Source: an uncultured Ignavibacteriota bacterium (GTDB taxonomy: Bacteria > Bacteroidota > Ignavibacteria > UBA10030 > UBA8401). Taken from it: 64,000 nt of DNA. Shown piece by piece: positions 1 to 8,665 of the stretch (its first letter is position 1; each line of letters begins with the position of its first letter). The notes beneath the pieces are model-generated. The model had not been told where the DNA came from. It saw only the letters and a list, made by a program, of their open reading frames with translations, and made no database searches. Made by a program: the position numbers and the translations under genes. Location: contig CAISDA010000002.1 of NCBI GenBank assembly GCA_903884005.1, positions 1 to 64,000 of the forward strand. Direction: 5' to 3'.

Positions 1-1
1 A

Positions 2-2305
2 TCGCTCACGACCAAGCCCACAACGCTGTCCGGATATGGTATCACCGACGCTGTGGCGTCATCGGCATTCACTTGGGCGAATCTGGGCGGCAAACCATCG
101 ACGTTCACGCCAGCAACTCACGCCCATTACAATACCGATGTGTTCGACGAGAACAGTGATCAGCGCGCAGCTGGCAGTTTTGTTCAGATCCTCTCCAACG
201 GAAATTATTCTGTGGGAGCCTACAGCGCATCATCGTTCGCAATAGCGGGCCACGATCATAACAGCGCGTATGGACGGCTGGGTGTGGCGAATACGTGGAC
301 GGCGAATCAAGCAATGCCATCCCTTGCCGTCTATACGACAGGTGGATATGGGAATTATGGCGTTGCAACCGTGGCACGCGATATGACGAGTACAACAACG
401 GCAACGTTGACGTTAACAGGTAAGACGAATGAATTTAATAAAATGTTTCTTGGGTACCGCACTGATTTGAACGCGGGTTTTATTAGTGTGGCAACCGAAG
501 GAACTGCTAATCGACCGCTTGTGCTTGGCAATGGACAACCTGTTTATATCGGGGCAGATGCAACCACGGGCACGGGTTCGCTCTATGCGGGTGCGGGGAA
601 GTTCAGCGGAAGCGTCGGTATAGGAACCGCATCGCCAATCTCCTTATTGTCCAATTCAAGCCTTAACGATGGCAACGTAACGGCGAACGGTATTCAGTGG
701 ATAACTGCCAACACCGATAATTATGTAATGTACCTAAAAAGTCCAAAGTATGGATTACGGATTTGGGAAACAAGCGGAACGGGCAAGGCTCTTGTTGCTA
801 CTGGCGCAGTGGACATAATTGGCGCATTGAGTGTGACGGGTGCAGGGACGTTTGGTGGATTACAGATTAATGGAAACGTGTTAACCACGGGATTGACTCG
901 AATTGCAGAAAACCAGCCGCTTCAGTTCAAAGATGACCAGTTGCAACTGTATCGAAGTGCGGGAGTGTTTTATTGGACAGGAGCATCAGGAACAAACATA
1001 TTTTATATGAACACAGCAACAGGCAACGCCACATTCGCAGGTTCAGTCAGTGCGGGTGCAGGGACGTTTACGGGGCTTGTATCTCAACAGTTAAAATCCG
1101 CTTCCTCTGGCAATATCAATATGGATATTCGTTCAAGTGGCACAACTTCAATCGACTTAAATTATGCGGGTGGAACGGGAAGTCTGAATTTTTATGGTGG
1201 AGGAACATCGGCTGTATTTAGCGTTAGCAATGCTGGCTCGGTAAGTGCGGGTGCAGGGACGTTTAGCGGGGGAATATATTCAAACAGTGCGATGGCGCTA
1301 AAAATGTATAATGCGGTTGGCGCGACAGACAACAAGAATTGGCACTTCACGAATACAGGGCAGAATCTATATTTAGAGTCATACAGTGACAACGAGGTAT
1401 CGGCGCAGACGGCAATGAAGGTTGTGAAGACGGCGGGAAGTCATACGATTGCAAGCGTGGAATTTCCCAATGGCGCATTCTCTATTGGAGGCAACCTCAC
1501 TGTATCGGGAACAGGGACGAGTTCGTTTGCAGGAAACGTAGGCATCGGAACAACCGCGCCCGACTCCAATCTCACCGTCAACTATGGGCTGCACGTCAAA
1601 AGAGGAGTGCTGGTAGGAGGAAATGTAACGGCCACAAATTATTACGGTACATGGGCCGGATATAGTTTGCATTCCAACCAACTACTCGATGCCGAAGCAT
1701 CCCAGGATAAAGTGGGAAACTTTGTCATTATGAATTCATCAACGAATTATGCGACGAGCATATACGGTCCGTCGTCGTTTGCAATAGCTAGCCACAGTCA
1801 TACTTTCGCATCGCTCACGAGCAAGCCCACAACGCTATCGGGCTACGGTATCACGGATGCCGTGGCTTCATCGGCGTTCACCTGGACGAATCTCGGTGGC
1901 AAACCCACACTCTTCACGACGACCGATGAGACGGATCCGCAGTTCAGCGACTGGCACACATCACAGGATTATGCCGACCAGGTGGCTGCGTGGAACGCCA
2001 AGGCCACGTACGGCACGACGCTTGCCCACTATGGCATCACCGATGCCGTCGCATCATCGGCCTTCACCTGGACGAATCTTGGAGGCAAACCGACACTCTT
2101 CACGACGACCGATGAAGTGGATCCGCAGTTCTCCGCGTGGCTACCGGCCAACAATCAGGACACGCAGGACCTGTTCAACTCATGGACGGCAAAACAGAAT
2201 GCATTTTCAGGATTCACGGGCATGCTAACCGTCCGCATGGACGACGAATCTGCCTTGCGTTTGTATTTCGAGAATGGAATTTTAACCACGACGGAAGCGC
2301 CATAA
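2..2305 (+). CDS. Repetitive fibre-like surface protein, 5' end outside window
   Basis: The reading frame is open from the left edge, so the gene is cut by the window and the N-terminus is unseen; the first visible GTG at 53 is not a credible start because the same repeat motif (GYGITDAVASSAFTW) already runs across it. About 767 residues are visible. Three copies of a unit built on GYGITDAVASSAFTW-NLGGKPTLF lie at the N-terminal edge and twice near the C-terminus, and the centre carries repeated SAGAGTF and VGIGT-type units rich in Gly, Ser and Thr. Such compositions occur in trimeric phage tail-fibre-like and S74-chaperone-containing surface proteins of Bacteroidota. No S74 domain is visible at the C-terminus, which ends in TTTEAP before tandem TAA stops. 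Exact function is unknown; a structural extracellular fibre or adhesin is the most likely role. Confidence 0.7.
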   Translation, partial: SLTTKPTTLSGYGITDAVASSAFTWANLGGKPSTFTPATHAHYNTDVFDENSDQRAAGSFVQILSNGNYSVGAYSASSFAIAGHDHNSAYGRLGVANTWTANQAMPSLAVYTTGGYGNYGVATVARDMTSTTTATLTLTGKTNEFNKMFLGYRTDLNAGFISVATEGTANRPLVLGNGQPVYIGADATTGTGSLYAGAGKFSGSVGIGTASPISLLSNSSLNDGNVTANGIQWITANTDNYVMYLKSPKYGLRIWETSGTGKALVATGAVDIIGALSVTGAGTFGGLQINGNVLTTGLTRIAENQPLQFKDDQLQLYRSAGVFYWTGASGTNIFYMNTATGNATFAGSVSAGAGTFTGLVSQQLKSASSGNINMDIRSSGTTSIDLNYAGGTGSLNFYGGGTSAVFSVSNAGSVSAGAGTFSGGIYSNSAMALKMYNAVGATDNKNWHFTNTGQNLYLESYSDNEVSAQTAMKVVKTAGSHTIASVEFPNGAFSIGGNLTVSGTGTSSFAGNVGIGTTAPDSNLTVNYGLHVKRGVLVGGNVTATNYYGTWAGYSLHSNQLLDAEASQDKVGNFVIMNSSTNYATSIYGPSSFAIASHSHTFASLTSKPTTLSGYGITDAVASSAFTWTNLGGKPTLFTTTDETDPQFSDWHTSQDYADQVAAWNAKATYGTTLAHYGITDAVASSAFTWTNLGGKPTLFTTTDEVDPQFSAWLPANNQDTQDLFNSWTAKQNAFSGFTGMLTVRMDDESALRLYFENGILTTTEAP

Positions 2306-2350
2306 TAATCGTCTATTTACACCAACACCAATCAACCCAAAGGAGCTCCA

Positions 2351-2644
2351 ATGAAACGAATCACAGTTCTAATTTTACTCGCAATTGCAATGTTCACACT
2401 TACATCGCGTGCAACCGAGATCCCTCAACAAAAATCCGATTCTCTCATCGTGCAAAAGAAATCGGAAGTATTCAAAGGCCTGCAGGCGCAGTACGATTAT
2501 CATGAGCAAAAATTTCAGTCGTCGCTCACTAAAGAGCAGCGCGGCATGCAGGATGAAATGAAGGCTGTTTCGGTGCAGATGCTGATGATCGATATTGTCA
2601 AGTCGTCAACCGATACGACGATCACAACTGTCATGAAGCGATGA
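2351..2644 (+). CDS. Small exported protein of unknown function
   Basis: This 97-aa protein starts at an ATG 4 nt after an AGGAGC ribosome-binding site at 2341-2346. The first 21 residues form a Sec signal peptide (MKR, a hydrophobic stretch, then SRAT). The mature part is charged, helical and rich in Lys, Gln and Glu (for example QAQYDYHEQKFQSSLTKEQ), compatible with a short coiled coil. I recognise no family. It lies 45 bp after the fibre-like gene on the same strand and is followed by a strong terminator, so the two probably share a transcript and the small protein may act in the periplasm with the fibre protein. Confidence 0.7.
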   Translation: MKRITVLILLAIAMFTLTSRATEIPQQKSDSLIVQKKSEVFKGLQAQYDYHEQKFQSSLTKEQRGMQDEMKAVSVQMLMIDIVKSSTDTTITTVMKR

Positions 2645-2669
2645 GAAACTACGGTGCCTGAATTTAATC

Positions 2670-2705
2670 AAAATGCCCACTTCTGGAAGAGTGGGCATTT
2701 TGCGC
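2670..2705 (+). terminator. Rho-independent terminator after the fibre/small-protein genes
   Basis: An 11-bp perfect stem (AAAATGCCCAC at 2670-2680 and GTGGGCATTTT at 2691-2701) encloses a 10-nt loop. The T-run is contained in the 3' arm. It lies 26 bp after the stop codon of the small exported protein. Confidence 0.75.
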
Positions 2706-2756
2706 AGATACGTGGCAGAGAGTGCGCAGTTGCGTGGCAACTTACACTGCGGCCTG

Positions 2757-2815
2757 TATTTTTTTTTGAAGTAACCCGCGGCCGTTGCTTCGGTGCATTG
2801 CAAGTCGAGTTACCG
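2757..2815. repeat. Degenerate dispersed intergenic repeat
   Basis: A run of T followed by GAAGTAACCCGCGGCCGTTGC and a CGGTGCATTGCAAGTCGAG-like tail resembles 56495-56550, where TTTTTTTTTCGAAATAAC is followed by CTGCCGTTGC and GGTGCGCATGTAGGGCGAG. The 2.65-2.93 kb gap holds no plausible gene otherwise. The resemblance is by eye. Confidence 0.45.
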
Positions 2816-2933
2816 ATGAGTAGGTATGCTGTTCTAAGATGCGGGAGGTCGAACGATACAGGTTCACTGTCCACGACGGCCGGGACGTTAGACCGCCGTA
2901 GGAAGGAGTGCTGGAAGGAAGAAAACAACTACG

Positions 2934-3752
2934 CTAATAACCTTCGGCGTCTGTGGGGAACGTATTGTCTTTCACGTCGCCGATGTATGCCTGAAACGCC
3001 TCGCGCATGGTCTTGGCAAGATTGGCATACGGACGGACGAAGCGCGGATGGAATTGCTCGTTCATGCCGAGCATGTCGTTCACGACCAGTACCTGGCCGT
3101 CGCATCCCGGCCCGGCTCCAATGCCGATCGTGGCCGAGCGGATGCTCTTCGTCACTTCCGCCGCCAAGTCGCTCGGAATCTTTTCGAGCACGGTGGCAAA
3201 GACTCCGGCTTCAGAGAGTATCCGGGCGTCTTCCTTAAGAAGCTCGGCTTCTGCGCTGTCTTTCGCGCGCACTTCATACGTGCCGAATTTGTATATCGAT
3301 TGCGGTGTCAGTCCCAGATGCCCCATCACCGGAATGCCAATCTCGACCAACTGACGAATCAACACCTCGTTGCGCCGTCCTCCTTCCATCTTGACCGCTT
3401 CGGCGCCCGATTCTTTCAGCACGCGCCCGCAGTTGCGGACCGCTTCCTCGGTATTCACCTGGTACGACATGAAGGGCATGTCCGCCACGAGCATCGCTCG
3501 CTTCACCGCGCGCCGGACCACCTTGGTGTGATAGATAATTTCATCGAGCGTCACGGGGACCGTCGTTTCCAATCCCTGGAACACATTGGCAACGGAATCG
3601 CCCACAAGAATAATGTCGATCCCCGCCTCGTCCAATAATTTCGCGGTGAGAAAATCATACGCGGTCAGCATGGCGATCTTCTCACCCGTGTGTTTCATGG
3701 AGAGGATCGTTTTCGTGGTTACCCGCTTGTGTTCAGGCGCATGTACGCTCAT
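2934..3752 (-). CDS. panB: Ketopantoate hydroxymethyltransferase
   Basis: PanB transfers a hydroxymethyl group from 5,10-methylene-THF to 2-oxoisovalerate, giving ketopantoate for pantothenate and CoA synthesis in the cytoplasm. The 272-aa product has the family's TIM-barrel motifs in order: MLTAYDF, the metal-binding LVGDSVANV, VADMPFMSY, VKMEGG, PVMGHLGLTPQS and IGIGAGPGCDGQVLVVNDMLG. The start chosen is ATG at 3752 because GAGAGAGG stands just before it; a start at 3791 would lengthen the protein and overlap lipM. It begins 11 bp after lipM and closes the envelope gene run, so both cofactor genes (lipoyl and CoA) sit at its distal end. Length is normal and all motifs are intact. Confidence 0.96.
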   Translation of the reverse strand: MSVHAPEHKRVTTKTILSMKHTGEKIAMLTAYDFLTAKLLDEAGIDIILVGDSVANVFQGLETTVPVTLDEIIYHTKVVRRAVKRAMLVADMPFMSYQVNTEEAVRNCGRVLKESGAEAVKMEGGRRNEVLIRQLVEIGIPVMGHLGLTPQSIYKFGTYEVRAKDSAEAELLKEDARILSEAGVFATVLEKIPSDLAAEVTKSIRSATIGIGAGPGCDGQVLVVNDMLGMNEQFHPRFVRPYANLAKTMREAFQAYIGDVKDNTFPTDAEGY

Positions 3753-3763
3753 AACAGCCTCTC

Positions 3764-4519
3764 TCAGGACAGCGTGAAGTGAATACCCCATTGTTGCTCG
3801 AACCCGTTCCGCAGCGCATCGGCCGCCTCGTCCAGACCGACAGTCCTGCCGAGTATCGCTTCGAGTGTTGTTGTCTTTTCCCGTATCCCCGTCCTCATCA
3901 CATCGCGCTGGGCGCCGGTGATCGCAAGCACATCGATGAGCTGCTGATGCTCGGAGCCGACGAGGATCGACCCGTGCTGAAGCACAACTTCGGCGCCCGA
4001 GGGGGACGCGTAGCGGCGCTGCGCGCTGCCGACCAATTTTTTTCCGTCGAACTGAATTTCATGGCGGGCCGAACTGGCGAAGCACGGAATGGCGGCGGCC
4101 TGTTTGTAGAGCGATTGAAATTCGGGCTGCGCCGTTGCAAACTCCACGCGCGCTCCGAGCATCCGCAGCCCGCACGCCAGCGCCTCGCTGATGGAACTGT
4201 AGATATCATTGATGCTCCGCTCGTCGGAACGCATAGCGATGCTGTACGTCACTTCGTTCGCATGAAGGATGGCGCGTCCGCCGGTGGCACGCCGCACAAT
4301 GTCAATGCCGCGCTCACGGCAGGCATCCGCATCGATATCCGTTATTGCCTGATGATGGCCGAGCGACACCGCCCACGGGTCCCAGCCATAGATGCGCAGC
4401 GTCGGCGCCTGGTCGCCACGCTGCACCCGGTGCGCCATTTGTTCGTCGTAGTCCATATTGAACGCGCCCGAATGCAGGCCGGTATTGACGAAGCGCCACT
4501 CGTGGTCTTCGATCGTCAT
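3764..4519 (-). CDS. lipM: Octanoyltransferase LipM-like (lipoate/biotin ligase fold)
   Basis: The 251-aa protein belongs to the LplA/LipB/BirA cofactor-transferase superfamily and most resembles LipM, which moves octanoyl from acyl-carrier protein to lipoyl domains. Visible motifs are RRATGGRAILHANEVTYS (about residues 77-94), PCFASSARHEI with a Cys in the position of the LipM catalytic cysteine, and FDGKKLVGSAQRR with the Lys of the active site, followed by LQHGSI. LipB lacks the Cys arrangement. A lipoate-protein ligase A role cannot be excluded, but the Cys favours LipM. It lies 112 bp after lpxA and 11 bp before panB. Confidence 0.82.
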   Translation of the reverse strand: MTIEDHEWRFVNTGLHSGAFNMDYDEQMAHRVQRGDQAPTLRIYGWDPWAVSLGHHQAITDIDADACRERGIDIVRRATGGRAILHANEVTYSIAMRSDERSINDIYSSISEALACGLRMLGARVEFATAQPEFQSLYKQAAAIPCFASSARHEIQFDGKKLVGSAQRRYASPSGAEVVLQHGSILVGSEHQQLIDVLAITGAQRDVMRTGIREKTTTLEAILGRTVGLDEAADALRNGFEQQWGIHFTLS

Positions 4520-4631
4520 CAGTGATGAGTCCGCTTAGAATAAAGGTTCTGTTTCATTGCCCGCCATGTGCAGGATCCTCGTGCCGCCGTGCTGCCGACA
4601 TTGTTCGACCGCACAGGCGTGCTCAACCGGC

Positions 4632-5420
4632 TCAGTGGTGTTTTCCCGCAACGATCCCGCGTTTGCTCGCACGAATGAAATCGATGATCGATCTGACCTC
4701 GGGGATGATCACGGCTTCCTTCTCCAGCTGTTCCACAGCCTGGCTCACGTTCAATCCCGATCCGTAAATGACGTGATACGCCTGCGTGATCGCCGCGATC
4801 GTGTCGTTCGAAAACCCGCGGCGCCTCAAGCCCACCGAATTGATCCCCTCGAAGATCATGGGCTCCCTGCCCGCACGCACAAAGGGGGGAACATCTTTCG
4901 CCACACCCTTGAGTCCCTGGATCATGGCATGCGCCCCGATCGTCGAGAATTGATGCACGGCCGCCAGCCCTCCCACGATCGCCCAGTCCTGTATGGTCAC
5001 ATGCCCGCCCATCTGCACCGAGTTCGCAATGATCACGTTGTTGCCGATCGTGCAATCGTGCGCCACGTGGGCATAGGCCATCAGCAGACAATTGCTCCCG
5101 ATCACCGATTTCCAGTGCTCCGTCGTGCCCCGGTTCAGCGTGCAGAATTCGCGCACCGTCGTGTTGTCGCCGATCTCACATGTGGTGGGTTCATTTTTGT
5201 ATTTCAGGTCCTGCGGAGGCGTTGCGATCACGGCGCCCTTGTGCACGGCGCAGTTCTTGCCGATGCGCGCCCCGTCGGCGCAAAGAACCGAAGACCCGAT
5301 GACAGTCCCTTCGCCGATGACGACGTTGTCCTCAATGATCGTGAACGGTCCGACGCTGACGTTGTCTGCGATCTGCGCTTTCGGGCTGACGATTGCCGTA
5401 GAATGGATGGAGATGCTCAT
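4632..5420 (-). CDS. lpxA: UDP-N-acetylglucosamine O-acyltransferase
   Basis: LpxA carries out the first step of lipid A synthesis, adding a 3-hydroxyacyl chain from ACP to the 3-OH of UDP-GlcNAc. The 262-aa protein has a left-handed beta-helix of hexapeptide repeats across the first 190 residues and an alpha-helical C-terminal third. The catalytic histidine is His121 in AYAHVAHDC, corresponding to E. coli His125. Length matches the family (262 aa). It follows the lpxC/fabZ fusion by 45 bp on the same strand. No strong ribosome-binding site precedes the ATG, but the N-terminal SISIHSTAIV agrees with LpxA starts. Confidence 0.97.
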   Translation of the reverse strand: MSISIHSTAIVSPKAQIADNVSVGPFTIIEDNVVIGEGTVIGSSVLCADGARIGKNCAVHKGAVIATPPQDLKYKNEPTTCEIGDNTTVREFCTLNRGTTEHWKSVIGSNCLLMAYAHVAHDCTIGNNVIIANSVQMGGHVTIQDWAIVGGLAAVHQFSTIGAHAMIQGLKGVAKDVPPFVRAGREPMIFEGINSVGLRRRGFSNDTIAAITQAYHVIYGSGLNVSQAVEQLEKEAVIIPEVRSIIDFIRASKRGIVAGKHH

Positions 5421-5465
5421 GCGGTATCAAATAGTGTGAATGGGACAAGCAGTCGGTTGATTGTG

Positions 5466-6881
5466 TTACTGCACCGCGCCGGCATTGGGGCGGTCGACGA
5501 TCGACGCCATCATCTCGGCCTCGGCGACGAGCTGGCCGTCGACGAACGCCTTTCCAATGACCTGGCACACTTTGCTCTTGCGGTACCCCATGGTGACTTC
5601 GTACACCAGCTGGTCTCCGGGCACCACGGGCTTCCTGAATTTAACGTTATTCATGGACATAAAGTAGACAAGTTTTCCGTCGGTCCGGTCACTGCCGTCC
5701 AAGAGCAGCACGCCTCCGGCCTGCGCCATTCCTTCAACGATCATGACGCCGGGATACACCGGGGCTCCGGGGAAATGCCCCTGAAAGACCTGCTCGTTGA
5801 TCGTCACATTTTTCACGGCGACAATTTTTTCGTTCAGCTGGAAATCGATGATCTTGTCCACAAGCAGGAATGGATAGCGGTGCGGCAATATCCGCATCAG
5901 GGCGTTGACGTCGAACACGACGCCTTCCTTTTTATCATACTGATATTTCTTGATGATCTTTTTTTGCTGATAGAGTTTCCTCACCTTTTTGGCGAATTCG
6001 ACATTGCTCGCGTGCCCAGGCCGAGCCGCGAGGATTTGCGCCTTGATCGGCGCGCCGATCAGCGCGAGATCGCCGATCATGTCCAGCAGCTTATGCCGGG
6101 CCGGCTCGTTCTTGAAGTGGAGCGCTTTATTGCCGACTTGTCCGGTCGTGCCGAGGATCACGGATTCGGTCACGCCTAATTTTTCGGCGAGTTTGTCCAC
6201 TTCCCCGTCGTTGAGGTCACGGTCCACGATGACGATCGCATTGTTCAGATTTCCGCCGCGTATCAACCCCGCGTCGTGAAGCTGTTCGACCTCATGCAGG
6301 AAACAGAATGTGCGGCACATGGAAAATTCGCTCACGAATTCTTTTTCGAGATCGAACAGTCCGGTATGCTGGCTGCCGAGCACGGGATTATTGTAATCGA
6401 CCATGACCGTGATGCGGTAATCGTCCGTCGGCAGCGCAACGATATCCACTCCCTTGGCCTCGTTTTTATAATGGATGGCCTGGTCGATCACCAGATAATC
6501 CTTCGGCGCGTTCTGCACGTCGAACTCCGCTTTCATCAACGCTTCAACGAACACCTTGGCGCTCCCGTCTCCGACCGGCGGTTCGTTATTGTCAAGGTCG
6601 ATCATGATGTTGTCGATCTGCAGTCCCGCCACAGCCGCCAGCACGTGCTCGATCGTGTGCACGCGCACATCCCCGATGCCGATCGTCGTGCCGCGCGAAA
6701 TATCGACCACATAGTCCACGAGGGCCGGTATCTCAGGATCGCCGCCGAGATCGATTCGGCGGAACCGGATGCCGTAATCGACCGGCGCGGGCTTGAACGT
6801 CATGCTGCAGATGTTGCCTGTGTGCAGCCCGACGCCTGTAACGGTGACTGGTGTTTTGATCGTGCGCTGATGGACTAACAT
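5466..6881 (-). CDS. lpxC/fabZ: LpxC-FabZ bifunctional fusion (deacetylase / dehydratase)
   Basis: This 471-aa protein joins UDP-3-O-acyl-GlcNAc deacetylase (about 1-310), the committed step of lipid A synthesis, to 3-hydroxyacyl-ACP dehydratase (about 320-465). In the LpxC half the zinc ligands and catalytic residues are visible: Glu78-His79 (HTIEHV), His263 and Asp267 (ARHKLLDMIGD) and His290 (RPGHA). In the FabZ half the catalytic pair is His334 (LPHRYPFLLVD) and Glu383 (VEGMAQAGG). The fusion is typical of Bacteroidota/Chlorobiota and couples hydroxyacyl-ACP supply and consumption. A GGAG stands 7-8 nt before the ATG. It sits between lpxD and lpxA. Confidence 0.97.
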   Translation of the reverse strand: MLVHQRTIKTPVTVTGVGLHTGNICSMTFKPAPVDYGIRFRRIDLGGDPEIPALVDYVVDISRGTTIGIGDVRVHTIEHVLAAVAGLQIDNIMIDLDNNEPPVGDGSAKVFVEALMKAEFDVQNAPKDYLVIDQAIHYKNEAKGVDIVALPTDDYRITVMVDYNNPVLGSQHTGLFDLEKEFVSEFSMCRTFCFLHEVEQLHDAGLIRGGNLNNAIVIVDRDLNDGEVDKLAEKLGVTESVILGTTGQVGNKALHFKNEPARHKLLDMIGDLALIGAPIKAQILAARPGHASNVEFAKKVRKLYQQKKIIKKYQYDKKEGVVFDVNALMRILPHRYPFLLVDKIIDFQLNEKIVAVKNVTINEQVFQGHFPGAPVYPGVMIVEGMAQAGGVLLLDGSDRTDGKLVYFMSMNNVKFRKPVVPGDQLVYEVTMGYRKSKVCQVIGKAFVDGQLVAEAEMMASIVDRPNAGAVQ

Positions 6882-6972
6882 GCTTCACTCCTTCATAATT
6901 TTGCATTCGGCCGGTTGCGGCCTTTGACATGTGTATGCGTTACCGCCTGCAGAACACCTCGGTTGCCGTCGG

Positions 6973-8028
6973 CTATTTGTCTGATTTCGATTGCTCGAGT
7001 TCGGCGATTTTTTTTTCGAGCGTGTTTACGCGGCTGAGCAGCTCGGGCAGCTGGGACGTTGCGGCCTCGACCCGCTTTGCACGCATAAATTCCTTTGCAG
7101 GCCGTCCCCAATACGCCTTGTTCTCTTCGGTGATCGATTTTATCACCCCCGTCCCGGCGCCGAGTTTGGTGCCGTCGGCGATCGAGATATGGCCCGCAAT
7201 GGCGACCTGGCCGCCGATCATGACCTTGCTGCCGATCTTCGTGCTGCCGGCAATGCCCGTGCAGGCGGCGATCACGGTATCTTCGCCCACGGTGATGTTA
7301 TGCGCGATCTGCACGAGATTGTCGATCTTCGTGCCGCGTTTGATCCGTGTCTCTCCCATTACCGCGCGGTCCACGCAGCTGTTCGCCTGGATCTCCACAT
7401 CGTCTTCGAGTACGACAATGCCCAATTGCGGGATCTTCTGATATGCCCCCGAGCGCAGCGGAGCGAATCCGAATCCGTCCGAGCCGATAACGGCTCCGGG
7501 CTGAAGGATCACGCGGCTGCCGAGCACGCATTGCTCGCGCACGGACGAGTGCGGGTAGAGCGTGCACTCGTCGCCGATGCGGCAAAAATTTCCTATCACG
7601 ACAAGCGGAAAGATCATTGTGTTCCGGCCGATCGTGCAGCCCTCGCCGATCACGGCATACGCGCCGATCGATGCGCCCTCTCCGATGACGGCGCTCGGAT
7701 GGATCACCGCCGTCGGATGAATTCCCGCGTCCAGTTGCTTCACCGCAGGCTGAAATGTGCCGATGAGCACGACGAAGGATGCATACGGATCGGCAACCTG
7801 TATCACTGCCGGGGGCAGCGCGGCGTGCTTCGTCAAGTCGAGCGCACGGCTCACGAGCACAGCCCCGGCCTTCGTTTCTCCGAGAAATTTTTCGTATTTC
7901 GGATTGGACAAGAAGGAAATGTCCTGGGCCGACGCCTCTTCAATTTTGCCGATCCCGGTGATCACTCGATCTGCATCACCGACGACGTCGCCGTCGAGAA
8001 GCGCCGCTATTTCACGCACTGTGGCCAT
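6973..8028 (-). CDS. lpxD: UDP-3-O-acylglucosamine N-acyltransferase
   Basis: LpxD adds the second hydroxyacyl chain to UDP-3-O-acyl-glucosamine in lipid A synthesis. The 351-aa protein has the N-terminal uridine-binding domain (about 1-100, with [14 protein letters not shown]), a long hexapeptide-repeat beta-helix (about 105-300, many I-G-x-x-x-x units), and a C-terminal coiled helix ([20 protein letters not shown]). The catalytic histidine lies in [11 protein letters not shown]. It starts 21 bp after the distal skp gene and leads the lpxD-lpxC/fabZ-lpxA series. Confidence 0.96.
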   Translation of the reverse strand: MATVREIAALLDGDVVGDADRVITGIGKIEEASAQDISFLSNPKYEKFLGETKAGAVLVSRALDLTKHAALPPAVIQVADPYASFVVLIGTFQPAVKQLDAGIHPTAVIHPSAVIGEGASIGAYAVIGEGCTIGRNTMIFPLVVIGNFCRIGDECTLYPHSSVREQCVLGSRVILQPGAVIGSDGFGFAPLRSGAYQKIPQLGIVVLEDDVEIQANSCVDRAVMGETRIKRGTKIDNLVQIAHNITVGEDTVIAACTGIAGSTKIGSKVMIGGQVAIAGHISIADGTKLGAGTGVIKSITEENKAYWGRPAKEFMRAKRVEAATSQLPELLSRVNTLEKKIAELEQSKSDK

Positions 8029-8049
8029 GGCGGTCTCTTTAGGGGTGTG

Positions 8050-8574
8050 TTATTTTTGCGTCAATTTGGAGATGACCTTGCCGGTCAGATCGTGTTTGAC
8101 GTTGGCATACAGCAGAAGCGTCGTGCTCGTCTTGTCGAATACGTAATCGTACCCCTCTTCGTCGGCGACATCCTTCACCGCCTTGAATATTTTGTCCTGC
8201 ACAGGCTTCATGAGTTCGCTTTGCTTGGTGTACAACTCGCCGGTGCCGCCGAATTTCTGCGTCCTGAAGTCGACCATTTTTTTATCCATGTCCTGCAGTT
8301 CCTTTTCGATCTCGGAACGGCGCTTGTCCGACATGATTAATTTTTTCTTGTCGTATTCGTCGAATTTTTTCTGGAGGTCGGCCTGCATCTTGGTGAGATC
8401 GGTCTGCCACGTTCCCGTCAGGGCGTCCAATTGCTTTTGCGCGTCCTGCGCCTCGGGAAGCGCGGCGAGTATCGTTTCGCTGTTAATGAACGCCACTTTC
8501 GACTGCGCCTGCAGGTGTGCACCAAGCACCACCAGCGAGACGATGAGAACCGTGCGGACAACGAATGCTTTCAT
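8050..8574 (-). CDS. Periplasmic chaperone, OmpH/Skp family (distal copy)
   Basis: The 174-aa protein has a signal peptide (about residues 1-24, ending LQAQS) followed by the Skp signature KVAFINSETILAALPEAQDAQKQLD and a long charged coiled coil (about 50-130). Skp family members are jellyfish-shaped trimers that hold unfolded outer-membrane proteins on their way to BamA. AAAGGGG precedes the ATG. It is one of two tandem copies; a strong terminator separates it from the proximal one, so it may be transcribed with lpxD rather than with bamA. The two copies share layout but differ clearly in sequence. Confidence 0.9.
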   Translation of the reverse strand: MKAFVVRTVLIVSLVVLGAHLQAQSKVAFINSETILAALPEAQDAQKQLDALTGTWQTDLTKMQADLQKKFDEYDKKKLIMSDKRRSEIEKELQDMDKKMVDFRTQKFGGTGELYTKQSELMKPVQDKIFKAVKDVADEEGYDYVFDKTSTTLLLYANVKHDLTGKVISKLTQK

Positions 8575-8590
8575 GGCCAGCCCCTTTCAT

Positions 8591-8653
8591 AAAAAAAATC
8601 CACGAAGAACGCCGCGCGCACTCAAGGGCGGCGGCGGAGCGTTCTTCGTGGAT
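8591..8653 (-). terminator. Terminator between the two skp genes
   Basis: On the minus strand a 15-bp perfect stem (arms at 8653-8639 and 8612-8598, sequence ATCCACGAAGAACGC and its complement) with a GC-rich loop is followed by eight T. It divides uppS-bamA-skp from the downstream skp-lpx genes. Confidence 0.88.
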
Positions 8654-8665
8654 GACGGAATGGAA

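Noticed and set aside
2-2644. Prophage remnant
   Set aside because: Fibre-like repeats alone do not show a phage; no capsid, terminase, lysis or integrase gene is nearby and the same repeats occur in cellular surface proteins.
4557-6179. 540-codon open frame on the plus strand
   Set aside because: It is antisense to lpxA and lpxC/fabZ, which have full family motifs; the frame is an artefact of codon bias.
6991-8340. 449-codon open frame on the plus strand
   Set aside because: It is antisense to lpxD and skp and encodes no recognisable protein.
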